Below, piece by piece: positions 17,527 through 26,762 of a stretch of 40,515 nucleotides of DNA (position 1 is the stretch's first letter; each line of letters begins with the position of its first letter). Position numbers and translations under genes: made by a program. The notes under the pieces are model-generated. The model worked only from the letters and a program-made list of their open reading frames with translations, did not search any database and was not told where the DNA came from. The DNA comes from JBBIND01 sp037444075 (GTDB lineage Bacteria; Acidobacteriota; Terriglobia; Bryobacterales; Bryobacteraceae). Location of the stretch: the NCBI GenBank assembly GCA_037444075.1, contig JBBIND010000035.1, forward strand, positions 1-40,515, given 5' to 3'.

Positions 17527-17730
17527 TCAGTTCTCCTTCCTCTGCTGCAACTGCGCCCGGGAAGACCGAATTGAACACAAGCCCGGAATCTCCATTCCTG
17601 GTCCCCCGGCCCCGCCCAGTGTACACCAAACCGTCTCAACTGCTGGAGTTGCTGGGATTGTCCGTTCCGGACGCGCACGCCACCGGCAAGGGCATGCAGA
17701 GGAGTGTCAGCAGGTCGGACTGGAATCAGT

Positions 17731-18582
17731 TTAAACGCGGCAAACGACGTTGTCGATGAGCCGGGTTGAACCTGCCCACACGGCAGCGGCAACCCGAACC
17801 GGTCCGGTGATGGTGTCCACGGGTTGCATCAGTTCAGGGTCTACGATTTCGAAATACTCCACGCGCAGCGCTGGAGTTTTGCTCAGCAACTCCAGAGCCT
17901 CATGCCGCAACTGACGTGTGTCCAGCACACTCTCGGCGATGCGGTTTTGCACCAGTTGCAGGCTACGATACAGGGCAGTCGCCTCTCGCCGCTGTTCGGG
18001 CGTCAAGTGCCGGTTCCGAGAACTCATGGCGAGACCATCGGGCTCGCGTACCGTAGGGACTTCGACGACTTCGACGGGGAAATCCAGGTCCCGCGCCATT
18101 CGGCGTATCACGGCGAGTTGCTGGGCGTCCTTCTCTCCAAAGTAAGCGCGGTCCGGTTGCACCACGTTGAACAGCTTGGCCACCACCGTGGCGACACCCC
18201 GAAAATGGCCGGGCCGGAAGCGTCCGCACAGTTCCTCGGAGACGCGTTCCACCTCCACAAAAGTGCATCGGGAGCCGGGATACATCTCAGCCACGCCGGG
18301 TGCGAACACCACATCCACTGCGCGGGCACGGCAGAACGCCGCGTCCTCCTCCAGGCCGCGCGGGTAGCGTTCGTAGTCGGCAGCCTGGTTGAACTGAATC
18401 GGGTTGACGAAGATGCTCACCACGACGCAGCCGTCCTGTTTGCGGGCTTCTTCGATGAGGCGGCCGTGACCTGCGTGTAACGCCCCCATGGTGGGAACGA
18501 AGCCGATGCTCTCACCACGCCGGCGGCGCTCACCGAGTTCGGCGCGGAGTGCGGAGATACCGGTGATGAGTCGCAGGCTCAT
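17731..18582 (-). CDS. panC: Pantoate--beta-alanine ligase (pantothenate synthetase)
   Basis: Joins pantoate and beta-alanine using ATP to make pantothenate, in the cytoplasm. The 283-residue protein has the nucleotidyltransferase HIGH-type motif in FVPTMGALHAGHGRLIEEA (about 28-46), SIFVNPIQFNQAADYERYPR, FGEKDAQQLAVIRRM, and the KMSKS-equivalent GLAMSSRNRHLT. Length matches PanC. Its ATG overlaps the stop of panB (ATGA, 18579-18582), so the two are translationally coupled. It is last in the operon DUF2520 gene-panB-panC. Confidence 0.97.
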   Translation of the reverse strand: MSLRLITGISALRAELGERRRRGESIGFVPTMGALHAGHGRLIEEARKQDGCVVVSIFVNPIQFNQAADYERYPRGLEEDAAFCRARAVDVVFAPGVAEMYPGSRCTFVEVERVSEELCGRFRPGHFRGVATVVAKLFNVVQPDRAYFGEKDAQQLAVIRRMARDLDFPVEVVEVPTVREPDGLAMSSRNRHLTPEQRREATALYRSLQLVQNRIAESVLDTRQLRHEALELLSKTPALRVEYFEIVDPELMQPVDTITGPVRVAAAVWAGSTRLIDNVVCRV

Positions 18583-19403
18583 GGTTTCTCAGGCGGGGCT
18601 TCCGTTGCCATCTCCGGGAAACGCCCCTGGCGCACGTCTTCAGCGTATGCCGAGCACGCCTCGACAATCTGCTCGTTCAGACGGGCATACTGACGCACGA
18701 AAGAGGGAACAGCTCCGTCATACAGGCCGAGCATGTCATAGCTCACCAGCACTTGCCCGTCGCAAAACGGTCCTGCTCCGATGCCGATAGTTGGAATACT
18801 CAGCTCGGCGGTGACGGTCTTTGCCAGTGAGGCGGGGATCGATTCAAGCACTAGTGCAAACGCTCCTGCCCGTTCGAGCGCGCGCGCGTCCTCCAGGAGT
18901 TGCATCGCGGCTACTTCGTCTTGCGCCTGCCGGCGGAAACCTCCCAGTTGATGCACTGCCTGCGGCGTCAAGCCGAGGTGCCCCATCACCGGAATGCCGA
19001 CCTCAACCAGGCGCTGCACCGTAGCCGTTACCGGTTGACCGCCTTCGATCTTCACGGCGGCTGCGCCGCCCTCCTGAATCAGCCGGCCGGCGTTGCGGAC
19101 AGCCTCGGCCGCGCTGACCTGAAACGTGAGAAAAGGCATGTCTGCCACCACGAGCGCCTGGGTTGCACCGCGGCTGACAGCCTTCACGTGATGCAGCATT
19201 GCCTCGAGCGTCACCGGGATGGTGGTGTCATAGCCGAGCACGACCATTCCGAGCGAATCGCCCACAAGCAGGACGTCGATTCCGGCGCGGTCCAGCAGGC
19301 GAGCCATCGTGAAATCATAGGCGGTGAGCATCACCATCTTCTCCCCCCGCCTCTTTCGTTCCTTCAAGTCCGGGACCCGGACCGGTTTTGCTTTGGCGTT
19401 CAT
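18579..19403 (-). CDS. panB: 3-methyl-2-oxobutanoate hydroxymethyltransferase
   Basis: Transfers a one-carbon unit from methylene-tetrahydrofolate to 2-oxoisovalerate, giving ketopantoate, the first committed step of pantothenate synthesis. The 274 residues show the family pattern: MLTAYDFTMARLLDRAGIDV, the metal-binding LLVGDSLGMVVLGYDTT, VVADMPFLTFQ, and AAAVKIEGG. Length is standard. One base separates its ATG from the stop of the DUF2520 gene upstream, and its stop overlaps panC. Confidence 0.97.
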   Translation of the reverse strand: MNAKAKPVRVPDLKERKRRGEKMVMLTAYDFTMARLLDRAGIDVLLVGDSLGMVVLGYDTTIPVTLEAMLHHVKAVSRGATQALVVADMPFLTFQVSAAEAVRNAGRLIQEGGAAAVKIEGGQPVTATVQRLVEVGIPVMGHLGLTPQAVHQLGGFRRQAQDEVAAMQLLEDARALERAGAFALVLESIPASLAKTVTAELSIPTIGIGAGPFCDGQVLVSYDMLGLYDGAVPSFVRQYARLNEQIVEACSAYAEDVRQGRFPEMATEAPPEKP

Positions 19404-19404
19404 T

Positions 19405-20304
19405 TCACAGGTTACCTCCGGTCAGGCTTTCCGCGATGGCCGTGGCGTCAGCCTCAGCCAGGCCTTTGCGTTTTGACATGTCGAGCGCGTGCAGGCCCGC
19501 GGCGCAATAGAGCCGCCGGATGCTCTCCGGCGCTTCAGCCAGCGCGTTTATATGCAGGCGAACAGCGCCCGCATCCCCTCGCTCCACAGGTCCGGTCAGC
19601 GCCCGGAGTGGTCCGCTTTCGAGCGCGTTCTCCACACTGGCGTTTACCAGTGGCTTGATAGCGCGGAGGAGTCCAGCGTCATCCGCATCACGGCTGGCCA
19701 GACGCAACAACTGTAAGGCGGCATCCATCAGCGCCACCGAGTAATTGCTGGCCATCACCGCCGCCGCGTGATACAACGCCCGGCTCTCAGCCGGGACTCG
19801 GATCACCGGTCCATTCAAAAGTGCGGCCACTTCCATGGCCCAACCGGCAGCGGCGCCCTCTCCGGTGATGGCGAACGTTGATCCGGGGAGCGCCGACACG
19901 CCTTGATCAGGCGAGGCGATGGTCTGCAGCGGATGCAGCGCCGCGCAGGAAACGCCGCGAGCCACCAGCGGTTCCAATATTCCGCTCCCATGAACGCCGC
20001 TGGTGTGCAGCACTGCCTGAGGCAACCGCGGAGACTCGAGCATCGACGCAACAACAGTCGGGATGGCATCGTCAGAGACGGCGATGAGCACCCGTGGGCA
20101 GTGCTCGGGCAACTCAGAGTAGGTGACGGCGGCGGGAGCGCCGATGAATGCAGCCGCGGCTTGAGCGCGCGCAGGGCTACGGCTCGCTACTGCTGCAACT
20201 GGTTCGCCGCAGCGGCGCAACAGCAGGCCCAATGTTTGCGCTACTCGGCCTGCTCCGGCAATGCCGATGGCACCCGGCACACTGGGAACGCTCGCATGGG
20301 GCAC
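19405..20304 (-). CDS. Rossmann-like/DUF2520 protein, candidate alternative ketopantoate reductase
   Basis: 299 residues: an N-terminal NAD(P)-binding Rossmann domain with GIAGAGRVAQTLGLLL (about 13-28) and a C-terminal helical DUF2520 domain (YHAAAVMASNYSVALMDAA, then IKPLVNASVENALESG). The gene is first in an operon with panB and panC, and ketopantoate reduction is the one step between those enzymes not otherwise seen here. Proteins of this architecture have been linked to ketopantoate reduction (PanG type), so that role is likely but inferred. The start is GTG 20304; GTG 20280, closer to the Rossmann fold, is an alternative. The family is also often annotated only as F420/NADP-oxidoreductase-like. 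Confidence 0.83.
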   Translation of the reverse strand: MPHASVPSVPGAIGIAGAGRVAQTLGLLLRRCGEPVAAVASRSPARAQAAAAFIGAPAAVTYSELPEHCPRVLIAVSDDAIPTVVASMLESPRLPQAVLHTSGVHGSGILEPLVARGVSCAALHPLQTIASPDQGVSALPGSTFAITGEGAAAGWAMEVAALLNGPVIRVPAESRALYHAAAVMASNYSVALMDAALQLLRLASRDADDAGLLRAIKPLVNASVENALESGPLRALTGPVERGDAGAVRLHINALAEAPESIRRLYCAAGLHALDMSKRKGLAEADATAIAESLTGGNL

Positions 20305-20415
20305 ATTTCATGAAAGCACAGCGGTGACAGCGGCAGCACGCTCCTCCTGGAGTCGAACAGAAGAAACCGCGAGGGGCGGGCGTTTGGTGAGCGGTCCGGT
20401 GCGCGCAGCCGGAGC

Positions 20416-21129
20416 TTATTCGGGCGCCGGTTCAGGGACCGCCTTGGGTTCAAAACTGTAACCGAAGCCGCGCACGCTACGGATGTATTCGAGGCCTTCC
20501 GCGCCCGCTGAAAGCTTGTTTCGAAGCCGGAGAATGTTGACATCCACGGTTCGAACCGTCACTGTCTGCTGCCGTTTCCACACTGCCTTGAGCAATTGCT
20601 CCCGGCTCAGCACTACGCCCGGATGGCGCAGCAGGTGTTCGAGCAGGCGGAACTCCGTGGCTGTCAATTGGACTTCATTGCCGTGAAGGAAAACGCGCCG
20701 GCCCGCGCGATCCATCACAATGCCGCACGCCGACAGTTCCTGTTCCGTGGAGGGGCGCGTCCGCAGTCGGATTCTCATGCGGGCAATCAGTTCGCGCACG
20801 GAAAACGGCTTGGTCACATAGTCATCCGCCCCTGTCTCTAGTCCGGTCACACGATCGTCCGCGGAGGCACGCGCCGTCAGGAAGATGATGGGGAGGGACG
20901 CCAGTTCAGGAATTGAACGCATACGGCTGCAGATCTCCAGGCCGCCCATACCGGGCAGCATGATGTCGAGCAGCACAAGGTCCGGCTTTTCACGGCGGAT
21001 CATCTCGAGCGCGCCGTTGCCGGTCTGCGTGCCGACGAACTGGAAACCCTCCCGCTCCAGGTTGAACTGAAGCAGCGCGTACAGGTCCGCATCATCCTCA
21101 ACGAGCAGGATCTTGTGAAGCCTCGTCAT
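20416..21129 (-). CDS. OmpR/PhoB-family response regulator (orphan)
   Basis: 237 residues. The receiver domain (5-120) carries the acidic pocket E11-D12-D13, the phospho-acceptor D55 in LVLLDIMLPG, T85 and K107 (YVTKPFS). A winged-helix DNA-binding domain follows from about residue 132 (LTATEFRLLEHLLRHPGVVL, VWKRQQTVTVRTVDVNILRL, then IRSVRGFGYSF). It resembles PhoB, but no histidine kinase or phosphate gene is adjacent, so the signal is unknown. It is monocistronic: flanked by the DUF2520 operon 111 bases downstream on the same strand and by the URO-D gene upstream. Confidence 0.95.
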   Translation of the reverse strand: MTRLHKILLVEDDADLYALLQFNLEREGFQFVGTQTGNGALEMIRREKPDLVLLDIMLPGMGGLEICSRMRSIPELASLPIIFLTARASADDRVTGLETGADDYVTKPFSVRELIARMRIRLRTRPSTEQELSACGIVMDRAGRRVFLHGNEVQLTATEFRLLEHLLRHPGVVLSREQLLKAVWKRQQTVTVRTVDVNILRLRNKLSAGAEGLEYIRSVRGFGYSFEPKAVPEPAPE

Positions 21130-21199
21130 GCTGGTTACCAGAATAGCTTGGACAAATCGTCTTGCATACTGCGCACTACTCCAGCGCGGTGTCGAAGGA

Positions 21200-22362
21200 T
21201 CATCCTGTACCCAAGGCGCCGTAGCGGAAAGCCGCTTCCCGCATCGCGTTGTAATTGGCTAGCGGGACATAAGCCGTTACGGAATTGCTCGATCCGACGC
21301 AATAGCCGCCGTCGCCTCCGATGCTTTCGATCTTGCGGCGGACCTCGTCGTCGACTTCCTGGGGCGTGCCTCGCGCAAGAAAACGGTCGAGGTCGATGTT
21401 GCCCAGCAGGCAAAGCCGGTCGCCGATGCGCCGTTTCACTTCGACGATATCCATGGCCTTGGGTTCGATCGGGTGGAGCGCGTGGAAACCGCACGCGACG
21501 ATATCGTCGAGCACCGGGTAAAGCTTGCCGTCGGAATGAAAACCGTACAGCAAGCCACGGTCCCGCACGAGACTGCCGCACCACCGGTACCACGGGAAGA
21601 CATACTCGCGGAGGTGCGCCGGCGAAACGATGAGCGCCTCAGCGTAGGCCAGATCGTCGGGATGCACCACGCCGCCGACCACTTCGAACTCCAGCACGCG
21701 CTGCACCAGCCGGCTCTGTATGGACCAAATACGGTCGTAGAGGCGCTTTATTAACCGAGGCTGCTCGTACAGCGCGTAGCAGAATCCCTCCATGCCCATC
21801 AGCCACCAGGCGGAGGTGAAGATGTAGCCCATGTAAGCCAGCACCTTCATGCCAGGAGGCAGCAGCGGCCCGATCCGTTCAAACGCGGAAAGATCCATCG
21901 TTTCCGGGTCAGGCCACTCAAAACTCTCAAAGTCTTCTTCAGAANNNNNNNNNNGATCTGCCCGCCGCGCTGTGGATCGTGCGCCAGGCGGCCGAGGCCC
22001 TCGACGCCGCGGCCTTCCGCCGCCCAGTCCATGTCCCGCTCTTCGTCCCGGTACAGCGTGTAGCTGGTACGGCTCCTCCGGTGCAGCGTCCCGGCCGATT
22101 CGTGCTCACGGTCACCCGGCTTTTCAGAGGCGGCGTAGCCAGGCCAGAACAGAGTCCGGATTCCCGCCTGGAGCGGCACGTAGTCGTAACCTGCCTGGAA
22201 CCAGAAATCCACTTCGTCGGCCAACGTTTTTACGGGACGAGCCAGGAACGCGCACTTTACGTCCTGGTCTACACCAAATTCGACTAAAGGCACCCGCGCC
22301 GGGCGCCCCGGGCGGAGAATGGCCGACCGCAGGTTTTCGAAATCAGGCTGAGAGGGCAGCAC
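21200..22362 (-). CDS. Uroporphyrinogen decarboxylase (URO-D) family protein, interrupted by an assembly gap
   Basis: The N-terminal part is read from ATG 22362 to the gap (VPLVEFGVDQDVKCAFLARP, then the WFQAGYDYVPL region) and the C-terminal part from the gap to 21200 (FESFEWPDPETMDLSAFERI, GMEGFCYALYEQP, LLYGFHSDGKLYPVLDD, LLGNIDLDRFLARGTPQEV). Together they are about 385 residues, the size of the URO-D-like methyltransferase relatives. The visible halves lie in different frames because the run of 10 N has no real length; a true gap of 2 modulo 3 bases would restore one frame. These proteins are usually not heme enzymes but corrinoid-methyltransferase-like; the substrate is unknown. Flanked by an orphan regulator and ackA. 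Confidence 0.8.
21945..21954. other. Assembly gap (10 N)
   Basis: Ten unknown bases inside the URO-D family gene; ten is a common placeholder for a gap of unknown length. The roughly 16 residues before it (EGLGRLAHDPQRGGQI) do not resemble the family, suggesting poor sequence at that contig end. Confidence 0.99.
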
Positions 22363-22378
22363 GCAGTTTCTCCCGTCA

Positions 22379-22417
22379 GTTCACTGCCGGAGCAAATCAT
22401 CCACGGCAGAGGTGAAC
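22379..22417. promoter_or_regulatory. Inverted repeat in the URO-D/ackA divergent intergenic region
   Basis: GTTCACTGCCG (22379-22389) pairs with CGGCA (22404-22408) plus GTGAAC (22412-22417), giving 11 pairs with a 3-base bulge and a 14-base loop. Downstream, CACCGCGGTG (22449-22458) is a perfect 10-bp palindrome. Either could be an operator for the divergent genes. A TAAGAT -10-like hexamer lies at 22425-22430, without a recognisable -35. Confidence 0.35.
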
Positions 22418-22482
22418 AGTAAGCTAAGATACCACGCAGAGCGCCCGACACCGCGGTGCGCTTTGATCCGAATGGAACAATC

Positions 22483-23703
22483 ATGAACATCTTGGTGTTG
22501 AACTGCGGCAGCAGCTCCGTGAAACTCCAGTTGATTGAGACCAAGACGGGGAGCGCGCAGGGCCCGGAACGAGTGCTGGCGCGCGGTTCGGTGGAACGAG
22601 TGGGCTCCGCCGAGGCGACTCTCTGGTTCGAGCTTGCTGGCAAACCGGCGCACAGAAGCCAACAGGAGATTCCCGACCACAAGGAGGCCATCAGCCGGTT
22701 GACCTCGTTCCTGGAAGGCGCTCCGGGCGAGGCTGACGGTACTTCGCGCATCGACGGTGTGGGGCACCGCATGGTGCACGGCGGGCAATTTACGCATAGC
22801 GTTCGGATCACGGATGAGGTGGAACGGGAGATTGAAAAGGCGCGCGATCTTGCGCCGTTGCACATACCACACAATCTGAAGGGCTATCATGCCGCTCGGG
22901 CTCTGTTTCCCGGCATCCCCCAAGCCGCTGTTTTTGACACGGCCTTTCACCATTCGCTCCCGCGCCGCGCCCGCTTCTACGCGCTGCCTTACGAGTGGCA
23001 TGACCGTTACCAGCTTCGCCGGGTGGGCTACCACGGCATCTCTCACCGCTACCTCGCGCTGCGCTATGCGGAATTGCACGGAGCGCGTCCGGAGGACTTC
23101 AAGCTGATCACCGTCCACCTTGGCAGCGGGTGCTCCATGTGCGCCGTCAACCGCGGCACCAGCGTGGATACGTCGCTGGGCTTCAGCCCGGTGGAAGGTC
23201 TGGTGATGGGCACACGCCCCGGCGACGTGGACACAGCGGCGCTGCTCCACATCATGCAATGGGAAGACATGAGCGCGGAACAGATGCTCGATACGCTTCA
23301 CCGCCGCAGCGGTCTTTTGGGGCTTTCGGGCGCGTCCAATGATATGCGGGACCTGGAGGAGCGGATGCGGCGCGGAGACCCTCGCGCTCAGCTCGCCGTG
23401 GAGGTGTTCTGCTATCGCGTGAAGAAGTATCTTGGCGCTTACTTCGGCGTGTTGAACGGCGCCGACGCCGTGATTTTCAGCGGAGGCATCGGGGAGAACT
23501 CGCCCGCCGTGCGTGCGCTGGCGTGCGAGGCTCTGGACTCGCTCGGCATCAGGCTCGACGCCGAAAAGAACCACGCCGCAGTGGGAGCTGAAGCGGACAT
23601 CTCCGCCGAAGGCGCCTCGACCCGCGTTTGGGTGATTCCGACCCGGGAAGAGCTGCTGATCGCCCGCGAAACCGCGGAAGTGATCATGGGAGATGCGGAC
23701 TGA
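22483..23703 (+). CDS. ackA: Acetate kinase
   Basis: Interconverts acetate plus ATP with acetyl phosphate. 406 residues from ATG 22483, chosen because the protein then begins with the family's MNILVLNCGSSSVKLQL; the short in-frame extension upstream is not conserved. It shows GVGHRMVHGG, AVFDTAFHHSLP (catalytic Asp), SVDTSLGFSPVEGLVMGTRP and the ATP-site phrase VIFSGGIGENSPAVR. One oddity is HLGSGCS where the usual motif is HLGNGAS. It faces pta, with six bases between the two stops, so the two enzymes of the Pta-AckA pathway are neighbours but not one operon. Confidence 0.95.
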   Translation: MNILVLNCGSSSVKLQLIETKTGSAQGPERVLARGSVERVGSAEATLWFELAGKPAHRSQQEIPDHKEAISRLTSFLEGAPGEADGTSRIDGVGHRMVHGGQFTHSVRITDEVEREIEKARDLAPLHIPHNLKGYHAARALFPGIPQAAVFDTAFHHSLPRRARFYALPYEWHDRYQLRRVGYHGISHRYLALRYAELHGARPEDFKLITVHLGSGCSMCAVNRGTSVDTSLGFSPVEGLVMGTRPGDVDTAALLHIMQWEDMSAEQMLDTLHRRSGLLGLSGASNDMRDLEERMRRGDPRAQLAVEVFCYRVKKYLGAYFGVLNGADAVIFSGGIGENSPAVRALACEALDSLGIRLDAEKNHAAVGAEADISAEGASTRVWVIPTREELLIARETAEVIMGDAD

Positions 23704-23709
23704 AGCGGG

Positions 23710-24735
23710 CTAGCGGGCGCCCCTGCCCACACTGCTCCGCATGCTGGCAGCCTGTACCGCGGTTATCAGCGACACGTTATAGATATCCTCCGCCGAACAA
23801 CCGCGTGAGAGATCATTGCCCGCGCGCGCCAGGCCCTGGAGAATAGGGCCTATTGCCACGGCGTCGCCCAATCTCTCGACCATCTTGTAAGCGATGTTGG
23901 CGGAATTCAGATCCGGAAAGATGAGCGTATTGGCACGGCCGGCGACGGTGGAACCGGGGGCTTTCGAACGGCCGATGGCGGGCACCAGAGCCGCGTCCGC
24001 TTGCAATTCTCCGTCCACGTGCAGTTCGGGCGCGCGGGCGCGAACGATGCGGAGCGCCTCCGCCATTTTCTCTACGGACTTGTGCCGCGCGCTGCCCTTG
24101 GTTGAAAAGGAGAGCAGCGCCACCACGGGTTCCGCCCCTATCAGCGTGCGGGTGCTTTCGGCGGAAGCGATGGCGATATCGGCCAACTGAACGGCAGTGG
24201 GCTCGACGACGATGGCGCAGTCGGCCAAGGCGAGCAGTCCCCGGTGTCCGAAGTCACGGTTGTGGACCGCAAGGATGTAAACGCTCGAAAGAGTCCGCAC
24301 GGTGGGCGGGGTGCCGATGCAATGCAGAGCGGCTCGCACCGCCTCCGCCGTCGACGTGGCGGCTCCGCCCACGCTGCCGTCAGCATCGCCTGCGGCCACC
24401 ATCAGTTTGGCGAAGTGCAGCGGGCGGTGGGCCACGCTCAGAGCCTCTACCTCGGTGACGCCGCGTGAACGGCGGCGTTCGAAAAACAACGCGCCATACT
24501 GCTTCGTTTGGGGCCACTTGGCGGGATCGACGTACGCCACGCCATCCACGGCGCTGGCAGGATTCTCCGTCACCAAAATGGGCTGCACCAGACCCTCGCG
24601 CGCCAGACGCGTGGCGGCGGCTTGGACGCGCGCGTCGGAGCCCTCCGGATAGACAATCCGCATCTTGTCCGGCACGCGCCGCAACAAGTCAGCCTGTCTC
24701 TGGAGAAAATCGGCGGCGGCTTGAGGGAACGGCAT
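23710..24735 (-). CDS. pta: Phosphate acetyltransferase
   Basis: Converts acetyl-CoA and phosphate to acetyl phosphate and CoA; with AckA it links acetyl-CoA and acetate. 341 residues, the short Pta form without the N-terminal DRTGG/P-loop domains. Family motifs: MRIVYPEGSDARVQAAATRL, DGSVGGAATSTAEAVRAAL, EPVVALLSFSTKGSARHKSV, DGELQADAALVPAI and NTLIFPDLNSANIAYKM. It lacks a clear ribosome-binding site; a TACAAT hexamer nine bases before the ATG suggests a leaderless message. Convergent with ackA. Confidence 0.95.
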   Translation of the reverse strand: MPFPQAAADFLQRQADLLRRVPDKMRIVYPEGSDARVQAAATRLAREGLVQPILVTENPASAVDGVAYVDPAKWPQTKQYGALFFERRRSRGVTEVEALSVAHRPLHFAKLMVAAGDADGSVGGAATSTAEAVRAALHCIGTPPTVRTLSSVYILAVHNRDFGHRGLLALADCAIVVEPTAVQLADIAIASAESTRTLIGAEPVVALLSFSTKGSARHKSVEKMAEALRIVRARAPELHVDGELQADAALVPAIGRSKAPGSTVAGRANTLIFPDLNSANIAYKMVERLGDAVAIGPILQGLARAGNDLSRGCSAEDIYNVSLITAVQAASMRSSVGRGAR

Positions 24736-24744
24736 GAAAGCTCT

Positions 24745-24750
24745 ATTGTA
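24745..24750 (-). promoter_or_regulatory. -10 box abutting the pta start codon
   Basis: TACAAT on the minus strand (24750-24745) with nine bases to the ATG at 24735. Initiation 6-8 bases downstream would give a leaderless or nearly leaderless mRNA. No clear -35. Confidence 0.4.
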
Positions 24751-24848
24751 TCCGGGACAACTCCGTCAGGCGCGGAATACCCAACGCAGCCGGCCCCGAC
24801 GGTTGTGCTTCCCGGGCGCGATGGCGGACAATCCTTCGAGGAGTGCCT

Positions 24849-26750
24849 ATGGTAGCCCGTTCTGCCCTTATCCTGTTTCTGGCCGCGTGTTTTTCAAGCC
24901 CCGCGCTTCCCGAGAATCCGCTCCGCCCGATGCTCGCTCCGGAAAGCCTTGCCAAGGTGGAGCGCACGGGCGCGGAGATCACACCCGGTCCGGAGACGGA
25001 ATCCGTAGTTCTGCGTTTTCCCGCTTCAGATCAGCCAACGGGCGTGGTTCTGCCGGTCCCCTCCCGCGCAAGTGATTGGACGCGGTTCGGCGCCTTCAGC
25101 TTCGAGTTCGCGTCCAATTCCACGATCCGCTTTCGGCTTACGTTCCGAAGCCGCAAGGGCGAGACGTTTGTATACGTCGTCCAACCGTTTGAAAACGTAC
25201 CCGTCCGCGCCGTGATACCGATGCAGTTTCTCACGCGCGAGTACATGAACAACCGGCAGTTCAAAGGCTACTGGATGTCCAACTGGGGCAACCACATTGA
25301 CATGACGCAGGTAGAGTCGCTCGCCATCCACATGACGCCCAATCGTCCCGTAACGCTCCGTCTAAGCAGCTTGACTCTGCTGCCGGATGCCGTGCCGGAC
25401 GAAGTCCTCAGCGACAAACCCCTGGTGGACGAGTTCGGCCAGTGGATCGGCAGTGATTGGCCCGGCAAGATCCGTTCTCTGGAAGAGCTACGCCGGGCAT
25501 GGAAGAGCGAGGACGACCGTCTTGTCCGCGCAGAGGACTACGGCTTCTCGCGTTATGGCGGCTGGCGGCACCGGCGTGAGAAGGCCACCGGCTTCTTCCG
25601 GGCCGAAGCAGTGGGCGGCCGCTGGTGGCTGGTGGACCCGGAGGGTCATCTGTTCTTTTCGGTCGGCCCGAATTGCGTACGCCCGCGCGAGGTAACCCGA
25701 GTGGCCGGCCGCGAAAAGCTCTTTCTGCGTCTTCCGCCTTCGGCTGGTGAAACCGCGGATTTCTACCAGCACAATGCCACTGCCCGGTATGGCGAAACCG
25801 ACACGATGGGCAACTGGAGACGCAAAGCCGAGCAGCGGCTCAAAGCGTGGGGCTTCAACACGATCGCCAATTGGTCGGATGCATCTTTGTTCGACCGGCC
25901 GGCCGTTCCCTTCGTCACCAGCGTTGCCGTCGGCCGGTCAGCCAAGAACTGGCACGCCTTCCCGGACGTCTACAGCAAGGAATTTGTCGCCGCTGCCGAA
26001 GCGGCTGCCATGGCCCAATGCCGCAAGTACCGTGACGAGCGCATGCTGATCGGATACTTCATCGGCAACGAGCCTCGCTGGCCCCATCGCAACCTGATTG
26101 ACCTCATCCTCCGCGACGCGGAACCCACCGCCACGCAAGCGTTCGTGCGCGCTTATCTGAAGGAACACGGCGAGTCCCCGGAGTCTCGCGACAGCCTGAT
26201 GGAGACCCTGTCGCGGCACTATTTCCGCACTGTCTGCGAGGCGATTCGCAAAGCGGATCCCAACCACATGATTCTCGGAATCCGTTGGGCCGGCAGCGCC
26301 CCGGACGCCGTCATGCGCGCCAATGACGTTTTTGACGTGGTCAGCATCAACATCTATCGCTTTGAGCCGCCGCGCGAGCAAATCGAGAAGATCCACCGGC
26401 TCACCAGGCGCCCCATCCTGCTGGGTGAGTTCCATTTCGGCGCGGCGGAGCGAGGCTATGCGCCATCGCTCGTGATGGTCAAGAACCAGACCGAGCGCGG
26501 CGTCGCTTACCAGCGTTACGTGGAAGTGGCCGCGTCCATGCCGCAGGTGGTTGGCGCGCACTACTTTCAGCTGTATGATCAACCCGTTACCGGGCGCTTC
26601 GATGGAGAGAACTACAACCTCGGCTTCGTCAACCAACAGGACATCCCGTACGCGCCCCTGGTGTTCTCCGCGCGGAACACGCACCGGCGCATGTACAGAG
26701 TGCACGCCGGTGATCTGGAGCCTCTCAGCCGCACCGCCAAAGTGCGTTGA
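24849..26750 (+). CDS. Secreted GH50/beta-agarase-like glycoside hydrolase (clan GH-A)
   Basis: 633 residues from ATG 24849, preceded by GAGGAG five bases upstream; GTG 24843 is a less likely start. Signal peptide at 1-22. The first 180 residues are a beta-rich accessory domain, then a (beta/alpha)8 barrel opening with GFFRAEAVGGRWWLVDPEGH. The candidate acid/base is Glu408 in FIGNEPRW and the nucleophile Glu527 in ILLGEFHFG, the spacing expected for clan GH-A. The C-terminal GENYNLGFVNQQDIPYAP is typical of agarase-like relatives. The substrate may be agarose-like or another beta-galactan, but this family is broad, so it is unproven. A paralogue follows, convergent, with 12 bases between the stops. 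Confidence 0.82.
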   Translation: MVARSALILFLAACFSSPALPENPLRPMLAPESLAKVERTGAEITPGPETESVVLRFPASDQPTGVVLPVPSRASDWTRFGAFSFEFASNSTIRFRLTFRSRKGETFVYVVQPFENVPVRAVIPMQFLTREYMNNRQFKGYWMSNWGNHIDMTQVESLAIHMTPNRPVTLRLSSLTLLPDAVPDEVLSDKPLVDEFGQWIGSDWPGKIRSLEELRRAWKSEDDRLVRAEDYGFSRYGGWRHRREKATGFFRAEAVGGRWWLVDPEGHLFFSVGPNCVRPREVTRVAGREKLFLRLPPSAGETADFYQHNATARYGETDTMGNWRRKAEQRLKAWGFNTIANWSDASLFDRPAVPFVTSVAVGRSAKNWHAFPDVYSKEFVAAAEAAAMAQCRKYRDERMLIGYFIGNEPRWPHRNLIDLILRDAEPTATQAFVRAYLKEHGESPESRDSLMETLSRHYFRTVCEAIRKADPNHMILGIRWAGSAPDAVMRANDVFDVVSINIYRFEPPREQIEKIHRLTRRPILLGEFHFGAAERGYAPSLVMVKNQTERGVAYQRYVEVAASMPQVVGAHYFQLYDQPVTGRFDGENYNLGFVNQQDIPYAPLVFSARNTHRRMYRVHAGDLEPLSRTAKVR

Positions 26751-26762
26751 AATCAGGCGCTC

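Noticed and set aside
17527..17730. Small gene between panC and the PIG-L gene
   Set aside because: Short frames exist on both strands, but none has a ribosome-binding site or recognisable composition. The region shows only small imperfect inverted repeats.
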